Positions 1-5,412 of a stretch of DNA of 5,412 bases are shown one piece after another; the stretch's first letter is position 1, and every line of letters starts with the position of its first letter. Below the pieces are notes generated by a model. The model saw only the letters and a list, made by a program, of their open reading frames with translations. It made no database searches and was not told the origin of the DNA. The DNA is from Bacteroidales bacterium. GTDB lineage: Bacteria; Bacteroidota; Bacteroidia; Bacteroidales; Azobacteroidaceae. The stretch lies in contig JAJBTS010000252.1 of assembly GCA_020860885.1 (NCBI GenBank), forward strand, positions 1 through 5,412, read 5' to 3'. Position numbers and translations under genes: made by a program.

Positions 1-24
1 CTGTCAGTACTGACAGGATTTTTT
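1..24 (+). terminator. Palindrome plus T run before pheA (terminator or attenuator end)
   Basis: Positions 1-16 form a perfect palindrome. As RNA it would fold as a six-pair stem, CTGTCA with TGACAG, around a GTAC loop. It is followed by GA and then six T bases at 19-24. This is the layout of an intrinsic terminator. The window begins inside or at the edge of the 5' arm, so the stem may extend further upstream if an A-rich stretch faces the T run. It could end transcription of an upstream gene, or it could be the terminator half of a leader attenuator for the aromatic operon. The sequence here cannot separate these two. It lies only 19 bases before the preferred pheA start. Confidence 0.5.
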
Positions 25-43
25 GATGACATTCAATGAACAT

Positions 44-898
44 ATGAAAACAGTAGCTATTCAAGGAGTTGAAGGCGCATATCATGAGATTGCGGCCCGG
101 GATTATTTCAAGCAGTATAGTAAAGAACAGATTCATATCTTACCCTGTAACCGGTTTAAGGATGTGATTGCTGCCGTAAAAAAAGATCCGGGTATCATTG
201 GTATTATGGCCATTGAAAATACAATCGCAGGTAGTTTGTTGCAGAATCATGAATTGATCCGGGAGAGTGATTTAGTGGTTGTCGGAGAGAAAAAGATAAG
301 GATATCCCACTGTTTGGCTGCGTTGCCCGGAGAAACTCTCGAATCGGTCACTGAAATAAATTCCCATCCGATAGCTCTGATGCAATGTGGTGATTTCTTA
401 AGTACTTTACCCAAAGTGAAAGTCGTAGAAGGAGAAGATACGGCATTGAGTGCGAAAAAAATTGCTACGGAAAATCTGGTAGGACATGCTGCAATATGCA
501 GTAAATACGCTGCCGAATTGTACGGCCTGAATATACTTGCAGAAGGAATTGAAACCAATAAGCGTAACTTCACCCGTTTCCTGTTGCTGGCTGATCGCTG
601 GATGGCTGAAGAAATGGTTGAAGAAGCTTCTACAAATAAAACTTCTATTGTTTTTACTCTTCCTCATACGGAAGGAAGTCTATCTAAAGTTTTAACGATC
701 TTATCTTTTTACGATGTTAACCTGACAAAAATCCAATCCTTGCCTATTCTGGGTCGTGAATGGGAATATCTTTTTTATGTAGACCTGACATTCAATAATT
801 TACTCAAATACAAACAAGGTCTGGAGGCTGTCCGGCCACTCACTAAAGATTTCAAGATTCTGGGAGAATATCAGGAAAATAATATTGCGAATATTTAA
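44..898 (+). CDS. pheA: Prephenate dehydratase with C-terminal ACT domain
   Basis: This cytosolic enzyme decarboxylates and dehydrates prephenate to phenylpyruvate, the phenylalanine branch. With the ATG at 44 the protein has 284 residues and begins MKTVAIQGVEGAYHEIAA, the usual family N-terminus. An in-frame ATG at 26 and TTG at 23 would add six or seven unlike residues and run into the T tract of the upstream hairpin, so 44 is preferred. The catalytic domain spans about 1-185, with AIENTIAGSL at 57-66, NSHPIAL at 106-112 and the TRF motif at 177-179, whose Thr is essential in the family. An ACT domain follows at about 200-280. The Phe-binding motifs GALV and ESRP of the E. coli enzyme read GSLS (211-214) and QSLP (231-234) here. 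There is no fused chorismate mutase; that activity is supplied two genes downstream. It is the first gene of the operon visible in the window, and its promoter must lie to the left. Confidence 0.95.
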   Translation: MKTVAIQGVEGAYHEIAARDYFKQYSKEQIHILPCNRFKDVIAAVKKDPGIIGIMAIENTIAGSLLQNHELIRESDLVVVGEKKIRISHCLAALPGETLESVTEINSHPIALMQCGDFLSTLPKVKVVEGEDTALSAKKIATENLVGHAAICSKYAAELYGLNILAEGIETNKRNFTRFLLLADRWMAEEMVEEASTNKTSIVFTLPHTEGSLSKVLTILSFYDVNLTKIQSLPILGREWEYLFYVDLTFNNLLKYKQGLEAVRPLTKDFKILGEYQENNIANI

Positions 899-907
899 CA
901 GAGACAG

Positions 908-2080
908 ATGATGAAAACAATTATACCTGCTCAACGCTTAAATTCGGTAAGTGAATATTATTTCTCAAAAAAACTGAAAGAGGTGGCAGAAATGAATGCC
1001 GCCGGTAAGAACGTAATCAATCTGGGAGTGGGTAGCCCAGACCTTCCTCCTTCGGAAGAGACAATCACCGAATTGTGTAAAACGGCTCAGGATCCTACTG
1101 CTCATGGTTACCAGCCGTACGTTGGAATTCCTGAATTAAGACAGGCTTTTGCAGACTGGTACAAAAAATGGTATCATGTCGAACTGAATCCTAAAACGGA
1201 AATACAACCTCTTATCGGATCTAAAGAAGGTATACTGCATATTTCACTGGCTTTTCTTAATCCGGGGGATGGCGTACTCATTCCTAATCCGGGATACCCT
1301 ACTTACAGTTCAGTGAGTAACCTGGTGGGAGCGGAGCTGATTCCTTACGATCTGAAAGAAGAAAATGCATGGCAACCGGATTTCGATGCCTTGGAAAAGA
1401 CCGATTTATCCAACGTGAAACTGATGTGGGTAAATTATCCTCATATGCCGACGGGTGCTCCCGCAACTCCGGAACTTTTTGAAAAACTGGTAGCTTTCGG
1501 TAAAAAGCATGGAATTGTTATTTGTAACGACAACCCTTATAGCTTTATCCTTAATGACTCGCCCATGAGTATTTTGGAAGTGGAAGGAGCTAAAGATATT
1601 TGTATAGAGATGAATTCGCTCAGTAAATCTCATAATATGCCGGGTTGGAGAATGGCGATGCTGGCTTCTAATCCCCAATTTGTGGAATGGATATTAAAAG
1701 TTAAAAGTAATATCGACAGCGGACAGTTCAAACCTATGATGAAAGCTGCGGTTAAAGCTTTGCAGGCTCCTAAAGAATGGTACGACGGAATGAATAAAAT
1801 ATATAGGAAAAGGAGAGATCTGGCAGAAAAGATCATGGGAGTGCTGAATTGTACGTTTGATCCGAAACAATCCGGAATGTTTCTTTGGGGAAAGATTCCC
1901 AACGAATGTAAAGGAAGTGAAGAGCTGGCGGACAAAATTCTTTACGATGCAAATGTTTTCCTTACCCCCGGATTTATTTTCGGGAGCAACGGAAATCGTT
2001 ATATCCGTATATCGTTATGCTGCGATGAAAATAAGCTGAATGAATCATTAAACAGAATTAAAGCGATTATAAACAACTAA
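908..2080 (+). CDS. Class I/II PLP aminotransferase, probably aromatic
   Basis: This is a fold-type I, pyridoxal-phosphate-dependent aminotransferase of 390 residues, full length for the family. Visible landmarks are Asn176 in NYPHMPTG, Asp208 and Tyr211 in NDNPY (cofactor ring contacts), the Schiff-base Lys240 in SLSKSHNMPGWR, Arg248 for the cofactor phosphate, and Arg367 in RYIRIS, the expected substrate-carboxylate arginine. Two ATG codons stand in tandem at 908 and 911, and either could be used. The gap from pheA is 9 bases without a clear ribosome-binding site. The gene ends in tandem TAA stops. The sequence resembles enzymes often labelled aspartate or LL-diaminopimelate aminotransferase. 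Its place between pheA and the DAHP synthase argues that it transaminates phenylpyruvate and 4-hydroxyphenylpyruvate. Prephenate transamination to arogenate is a less likely alternative. The fold and chemistry are secure; the substrate is inferred from context. Confidence 0.9.
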   Translation: MMKTIIPAQRLNSVSEYYFSKKLKEVAEMNAAGKNVINLGVGSPDLPPSEETITELCKTAQDPTAHGYQPYVGIPELRQAFADWYKKWYHVELNPKTEIQPLIGSKEGILHISLAFLNPGDGVLIPNPGYPTYSSVSNLVGAELIPYDLKEENAWQPDFDALEKTDLSNVKLMWVNYPHMPTGAPATPELFEKLVAFGKKHGIVICNDNPYSFILNDSPMSILEVEGAKDICIEMNSLSKSHNMPGWRMAMLASNPQFVEWILKVKSNIDSGQFKPMMKAAVKALQAPKEWYDGMNKIYRKRRDLAEKIMGVLNCTFDPKQSGMFLWGKIPNECKGSEELADKILYDANVFLTPGFIFGSNGNRYIRISLCCDENKLNESLNRIKAIINN

Positions 2081-2093
2081 TAAAAATACAATC

Positions 2094-3161
2094 ATGACAT
2101 TAGAATCAATTTTTTTACCGGGTATGGACGAGCAGCGTCCGTTATTAATTGCCGGCCCTTGTAGTGCGGAGAGTGAAGAACAAGTAATGAACACTGCTAA
2201 AGATCTGGTTCGTAACGATATAAAAATATTTCGCGCAGGAATATGGAAACCCCGTACCAAACCGGGCGGCTTTGAAGGAATCGGCGTTCCCGGACTTTCC
2301 TGGTTACAAAAAGTAAAGAAAGAAACAGGTATGTATGTTGCTACAGAGGTGGCTACACGTAACCATGTTATTGAAGCTGTTGAACATGGTATTGATGTAC
2401 TTTGGATAGGGGCCCGTACTTCCGTAAATCCTTTTGCTGTACAGGAAATTGCAGACGCTTTAGCCGAAACGGGTTTTTCAGGTCCTGTTTTAATAAAAAA
2501 CCCGGTTAATCCTGATCTGGAATTATGGATTGGTGCTATCGAAAGAATATACAATGCTGGAATTAAAAAAATAGGCGCTATTCATCGTGGGTTCAGTTCT
2601 TACGATAAGAAAATTTATAGAAATTTGCCTCAATGGCATATTCCTATTGAATTGAAGAGACGCATTCCTGATTTGCCTATCATAGTGGATCCCAGCCATA
2701 TTGGTGGTAAGCGCGAATTGATTGCACCCCTTTCACAACAAGCTATGGACCTTAATTACGACGGATTAATCATTGAATCTCATTGTTCTCCTGACAATGC
2801 TTTGAGTGATAAAGATCAACAGATTACTCCTGATGTTCTTTCTTATATTATGAATCTGCTGGTTATAAGGGATACCAAACAGACTACCGAAAACCTGACG
2901 GAATTGCGTCAGCAGATTGACTTATTAGATGATGAATTACTGGCTATTCTGGCCAAGAGGATGCGTGTATCTCAGGAAATAGGTCAATATAAAAAAGAAC
3001 ACAATATGCCGGTTTTGCAAACGATGCGCTACGATGAAATTTTGGAGAAACGTATCGCTCAGGCTAAAGAGTTAGGTTTGGGAGCCGCTTTCATGAAAAG
3101 TGTTTTGGAAGCCGTACACGAAGAATCGATCAGACAACAAATTAACGTATTAAATCAATGA
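2094..3161 (+). CDS. aroF: Bifunctional DAHP synthase / chorismate mutase
   Basis: Residues 1-260 are a type I-beta (KDO8P-synthase-like) DAHP synthase, which condenses phosphoenolpyruvate and erythrose 4-phosphate at the entry of the shikimate pathway. Motifs include GPCSAES (21-27), KPRTKPGGFEG (52-62), DPSHIGG (199-205) and ESHCSPD (228-234). The metal ligands are predicted as Cys23, His202, Glu228 and Asp239, matching the spacing of the last three in the Thermotoga enzyme. It lacks the N-terminal ferredoxin-like regulatory domain of that enzyme. Residues about 266-355 are an AroQ-type chorismate mutase. Counting against E. coli, Arg11, Arg28, Lys39, Arg51, Ser84 and Gln88 correspond to Arg272, Arg289, Lys300, Arg312, Ser345 and Gln349, so the site looks active, although Asp48 and Glu52 become Gln309 and Tyr313. 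Related Prevotella and Porphyromonas enzymes with a C-terminal mutase are known, with inhibition by prephenate reported. It begins 13 bases after the aminotransferase, and its stop overlaps the tyrA start. Confidence 0.95.
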   Translation: MTLESIFLPGMDEQRPLLIAGPCSAESEEQVMNTAKDLVRNDIKIFRAGIWKPRTKPGGFEGIGVPGLSWLQKVKKETGMYVATEVATRNHVIEAVEHGIDVLWIGARTSVNPFAVQEIADALAETGFSGPVLIKNPVNPDLELWIGAIERIYNAGIKKIGAIHRGFSSYDKKIYRNLPQWHIPIELKRRIPDLPIIVDPSHIGGKRELIAPLSQQAMDLNYDGLIIESHCSPDNALSDKDQQITPDVLSYIMNLLVIRDTKQTTENLTELRQQIDLLDDELLAILAKRMRVSQEIGQYKKEHNMPVLQTMRYDEILEKRIAQAKELGLGAAFMKSVLEAVHEESIRQQINVLNQ

Positions 3162-3934
3162 GAATACAGATTTTAGGAGCGGGAAAGATGGGTTCTTTCT
3201 TTGCCGATGTGCTGAGTTTTGAACATGAAGTAGCCATTTTTGACTACAATCCGGAAAAACTCCGGTTTACATACAATTGCATACGGATGAGCGATCCTCA
3301 GGAGATTCAGGATTTTAAACCGGAAATATTAATCAATGCAGCGACTGTTCAGTATACTATAGATGCTTTTGAACAAACATTACCCTATGTGCCGGAGTTT
3401 TGTATAATTTCAGATATCGCTTCGGTAAAGACGGGTTTGTACGACTATTATAAAAAGACGGGCCGTCCTTTCGTTTCTTCTCACCCTATGTTTGGTCCTA
3501 CGTTTGCGAATATGAACAATCTGTCTTCTGAAAATGCGATTATCATTTCAGAATCAGATCATATGGGTAAGATATTTTTTCGTGATTTATACAATACTCT
3601 AAAGCTAAATATTTTCGAATATACTTTTGAGGAGCACGATGAGACTATGGCTTACTCTCTATCTATTCCTTTTGCTTCGACATTGGTTTTCGCTGCAATT
3701 ATGAAACCTCAGGAAGCACCCGGAACCACTTTTAAAAAACATATGGATATTGCCCGTGGTTTGATGTCGGAAGATGATTATTTATTGACTGAGATTTTAT
3801 TTAATCCGCATACTCCAGGACAGTTAGGACAAATACGTCAGGAATTGGCTGGCTTATTAAAGATAATTGAATCCAAAGATTCTAAGGCAATGAAAGAGTT
3901 TCTTTTTTCGGTAAGACAAAAAATTTGCCAGTAA
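3158..3934 (+). CDS. tyrA: Prephenate dehydrogenase
   Basis: This enzyme oxidatively decarboxylates prephenate to 4-hydroxyphenylpyruvate, the tyrosine branch. The 258-residue protein opens with a Rossmann nucleotide-binding motif GAGKMG (7-12). Asp29 ends the second strand (VAIFDYN), which favours NAD+ over NADP+. SDIASVKTG (85-93) and SHPMFGPT (108-115) resemble the E. coli T-protein, and His109 aligns with its catalytic His197. EEHDETMAY (158-166) is the start of the substrate-site helix, but the histidine that follows in E. coli and Aquifex enzymes is absent. Arg227 is a candidate for binding the ring carboxylate. There is no ACT or chorismate mutase domain, so it is short for the family. 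The ATG overlaps the preceding TGA as ATGA, which implies translational coupling to the DAHP synthase-mutase. It is the last gene of the operon. Arogenate as substrate cannot be excluded from sequence alone. Confidence 0.93.
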   Translation: MRIQILGAGKMGSFFADVLSFEHEVAIFDYNPEKLRFTYNCIRMSDPQEIQDFKPEILINAATVQYTIDAFEQTLPYVPEFCIISDIASVKTGLYDYYKKTGRPFVSSHPMFGPTFANMNNLSSENAIIISESDHMGKIFFRDLYNTLKLNIFEYTFEEHDETMAYSLSIPFASTLVFAAIMKPQEAPGTTFKKHMDIARGLMSEDDYLLTEILFNPHTPGQLGQIRQELAGLLKIIESKDSKAMKEFLFSVRQKICQ

Positions 3935-3937
3935 ACT

Positions 3938-3997
3938 TATAAGCGGGAGGTTCACTAAGATTCTTTTAGAAAGCCTCCCCCTATATTATTTTTTTTT
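3938..3997 (+). terminator. Hairpin and T tract ending the aromatic operon
   Basis: GGGAGG at 3945-3950 pairs with CCTCCC at 3974-3979. Inside, CTAAGA (3955-3960) pairs with TTTTAG (3964-3969, one G-T pair) around a three-base loop. With one mismatch and one bulge, the base of the stem can extend to 3938 and 3985. A TTA and nine T bases (3989-3997) follow. It sits directly after the tyrA stop, as expected for the end of the + strand operon. The T tract is also the last lysine codons of the convergent - strand gene. On the - strand the hairpin is not followed by a good T run, so it is a weaker terminator in that direction. Confidence 0.65.
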
Positions 3998-4567
3998 ATT
4001 CATTAAATCTCTGATAAATGAAGCTCTTTCGTAATCTTCACTCGAGACAGCTTCATCTAAAGCATCCTGAAGTTCTTCCATTGTCATGGATTCGAAAGAA
4101 AATATGTTTTTCTTATCGGGTTGATCCAGATCTTCCAGAATATCTTCTTCTTCCATAATGATGCTAACTTCTTTCATAATTTCTTCGGTGGTAAATATCC
4201 GGGCATCGGCCCGAATAGCTAAAGCAATAGCATCCGACGTCCGTGAATCCAGGCGGATGGTTTTTTCTCCATCTGTAAAAATCAATTCGGAATAAAAGAT
4301 TCCATCTTCGTATCTGTATATATTTACATTTTTAAGCTCTGCATTCATAGCCTGAACAAATGAAAAAAACAAATCATGTGTCAATGGGCGCGGAGGATTC
4401 AGGTTCTCAAGATAAATGGCGATGGATTGAGCTTCCGGAGTTCCGATAATAATAGGTACTCTTCTTTGTCCGTTTTTCTCTTCCAGTAACAGTGCATAAG
4501 CACCTGCCTGAATCTGACTGAAAGTGATTCCCAGTATTCTTAATTCTACAATGTCTTCTTTTCCCAC
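3986..4567 (-). CDS. Bifunctional nuclease family protein (DUF151) with UVR motif
   Basis: The 193-residue protein has an N-terminal DUF151 / DNase-RNase domain (about 5-135). Its markers are QAGAYALLL (20-28), RRVPIIIGTPEAQSIA (35-50), PPRPLTHDLF (58-67) and DSRTSDAIALAIR (107-119). The plant homologue has both RNase and DNase activity; the role in bacteria is little known. An acidic linker (138-150) leads to a UVR motif at about 158-193 (EELQDALDEAVSSEDYERA), the helical hairpin through which UvrB contacts UvrC and which also occurs in ClpC and McsA. The start is GTG: no ATG lies in the open frame upstream before a stop, and the next Met is residue 74, inside the domain. The last codons are a run of lysines ending at the tyrA terminator. 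It lies downstream of the metallopeptidase gene, 116 bases away, and could be co-transcribed or have its own promoter. The family call is secure; the biological role is not. Confidence 0.88.
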   Translation of the reverse strand: MGKEDIVELRILGITFSQIQAGAYALLLEEKNGQRRVPIIIGTPEAQSIAIYLENLNPPRPLTHDLFFSFVQAMNAELKNVNIYRYEDGIFYSELIFTDGEKTIRLDSRTSDAIALAIRADARIFTTEEIMKEVSIIMEEEDILEDLDQPDKKNIFSFESMTMEELQDALDEAVSSEDYERASFIRDLMNKKK

Positions 4568-4630
4568 TTTATATAAACTAAAGATAACTAAAAGGAAAGA
4601 GCTAAAAGCGACTTATAGTTTCATAAATCC

Positions 4631-4677
4631 ACTTTTAACTCTTAACTTTAATTTTAATATTCAACTTTCAACTTAGA
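4631..4677. repeat. Degenerate seven-base tandem repeat in the 4568-4683 gap
   Basis: Between the two - strand genes, the + strand reads as units close to ACTTTYA: ACTTTTA, ACTCTTA, ACTTTAA and TTTTAAT in phase from 4631 to 4658. A five-base slip (ATTCA) follows, then ACTTTCA and ACTTAGA at 4664-4677. The tract is almost free of G on this strand. On the - strand, the transcribed direction, it reads as repeated GTTGAAA/GTTAAAG-like words. The rest of the 116-base gap is A/T-rich, has three CTAAA words at 4578, 4588 and 4602, and shows no convincing hairpin terminator or strong promoter. Function is unknown; slippage-derived spacer DNA is the simplest reading. Confidence 0.5.
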
Positions 4678-4683
4678 ATAGTA

Positions 4684-5376
4684 TTAATCTCTTCTTCCTA
4701 AGAAGATCATAATATAATATATCAATGTTGCAAGCGAGCTTAGAGCCGCTACAACATACGTATATGCTGCTGCCTTAAGTGCACCTTCTGCTGCTGCATG
4801 GTTTCTTGAAGTTGTTATACCTGCGCGGTTGAGCCATGCTAAAGCACGGGTGCTTGCATTGATTTCTACCGGCAAAGTGATAAAACTAAATAAAGTTGTC
4901 ATGGCAAATAATGCAATTCCTATCAATAGGATAGTAGGTCCTACAGTAGATCCGCTTCCCAGCAAAAGTATCCCTGCTAAAATTACCCAGGTTACCCATT
5001 GGGAAGAAAAACTTACAATAGGTACCAATGCGGAACGCATCTTTAAAGGAGCGTACGCAGTTGCATGTTGTATCGCATGCCCTATTTCATGAGCTGCAAC
5101 GGCTGCTGCAAATACATTATCTCCCGAATAGATTCCCTGACTTAAACTGATTGTTTTGTTGGAAGGATTGTAATTGTCCGATAGAAACCCTCCTGTAACT
5201 GTTACTTTAACATCATAGATGCCATTATCGTGTAACATTTTTTCAGCGATATCTTTTCCAGTCATTCCATTTCCCAATGGAATCTGAGAATATTTTTTCT
5301 CTTTCCTTTGCAGGTTACTGGAAACCAACCAACTCGCTAGTGCTATTCCTATAAATAAAATTAAATAAACTGACAT
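4684..5376 (-). CDS. Membrane zinc metallopeptidase, YugP type
   Basis: This is a 230-residue integral membrane protein of the neutral zinc metallopeptidase family (Zn_peptidase_2, B. subtilis YugP-like). Residues 3-18 form an N-terminal membrane anchor. A soluble stretch follows with TGKDIAEKML (39-48) and NPSNKTISLS (70-79). The zinc-site helix AAHEIGHAIQH (94-104) supplies His96 and His100 as metal ligands and Glu97 as the catalytic base. Hydrophobic segments follow at about 118-139, 146-168 and 203-226. Glu171 in LPVEINAS is conserved in the family as I recall it and is the likely third ligand. Length matches relatives of about 225-230 residues. The ATG at 5376 directly starts the membrane anchor. 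The 36 bases upstream are A/T-rich, with a short inverted repeat (CTTAA-TTT-TTAAG, 5379-5391) but no clear promoter. The substrate is unknown; membrane protein quality control is a guess from the fold only. Confidence 0.9.
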   Translation of the reverse strand: MSVYLILFIGIALASWLVSSNLQRKEKKYSQIPLGNGMTGKDIAEKMLHDNGIYDVKVTVTGGFLSDNYNPSNKTISLSQGIYSGDNVFAAAVAAHEIGHAIQHATAYAPLKMRSALVPIVSFSSQWVTWVILAGILLLGSGSTVGPTILLIGIALFAMTTLFSFITLPVEINASTRALAWLNRAGITTSRNHAAAEGALKAAAYTYVVAALSSLATLIYYIMIFLGRRD

Positions 5377-5412
5377 TTCTTAATTTTTAAGTTGTTATTT
5401 TAAGTATAATTC

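Noticed and set aside
23..43. Alternative pheA starts at TTG 23 or ATG 26
   Set aside because: They add residues unlike the family N-terminus and lie within or directly after the T run of the upstream hairpin; ATG 44 gives the conserved MKTVAIQG beginning.
2048..2554. A 168-codon open frame on the - strand opposite the aminotransferase end and the DAHP synthase start
   Set aside because: It lies wholly opposite well-supported genes, its translation shows no recognisable domain and is rich in Ser, Pro and Arg as expected from antisense of coding DNA.
4579..4586. TATCTTTA on the - strand, near the Bacteroides -7 box TAnnTTTG, upstream of the DUF151 gene
   Set aside because: It has a mismatch at the last base, no good TTTG -33 box at the right distance and would leave a leader of only a few bases; in such A/T-rich DNA it is expected by chance.
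4829..5092. An 87-codon open frame on the + strand inside the metallopeptidase gene
   Set aside because: It is antisense to the HEIGH motif and membrane segments of a clear gene, with no domain and no translation signal.
5377..5412. Short inverted repeat CTTAA-TTT-TTAAG and a TATACTTA word upstream of the metallopeptidase
   Set aside because: The hairpin is all A-T except one pair and too weak to count. The TATACTTA word is a poor match to the Bacteroides promoter, and the window ends before a -33 box could be judged.
1..5412. Search for mobile, defence, CRISPR, toxin-antitoxin or RNA genes
   Set aside because: All six genes have housekeeping or conserved-family assignments, gaps are short, and no direct-repeat arrays, terminal inverted repeats, tRNA cloverleaf or recombinase-like reading frames were seen.

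Overview
The window looks like a chromosomal housekeeping region from a member of the Bacteroidetes, probably order Bacteroidales. The genes lack clear Shine-Dalgarno sequences and sit behind A/T-rich leaders. The protein sequences also closely match what I remember of Bacteroides/Parabacteroides-type homologues, especially the gene order prephenate dehydratase, aminotransferase, DAHP synthase-chorismate mutase, prephenate dehydrogenase. The genus cannot be fixed from the sequence alone.

Positions 1-3934 hold a compact four-gene operon on the + strand for phenylalanine and tyrosine synthesis. The DAHP synthase domain of the third gene commits carbon to the shikimate pathway. Its fused chorismate mutase domain converts chorismate to prephenate. 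PheA takes prephenate to phenylpyruvate, and TyrA takes it to 4-hydroxyphenylpyruvate. The class I/II aminotransferase most likely makes the final amino acids. The middle shikimate steps (aroB to aroC) are not here. Genes are separated by 9 and 13 bases, and the last two overlap by 4 bases. A perfect palindrome followed by six T bases lies at the extreme left edge, just before pheA. It is either the terminator of an upstream gene or the end of an attenuator. A hairpin with a T tract at about 3938-3997 closes the operon.

Positions 3986-5376 hold two genes on the - strand, convergent with the operon. One is a bifunctional-nuclease family protein (DUF151) with a C-terminal UVR motif and a GTG start. 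Upstream of it is a membrane-embedded HEIGH zinc metallopeptidase of the YugP type. The 116-base gap between them contains a degenerate seven-base repeat.

I see no mobile element, CRISPR array, tRNA, rRNA or defence system, and no clearly new system. The points most worth checking are regulatory. PheA and TyrA both depart from the motifs tied to end-product feedback in model enzymes, while the entry enzyme carries a chorismate mutase in the position of a regulatory domain. This suggests control is concentrated at the first step.
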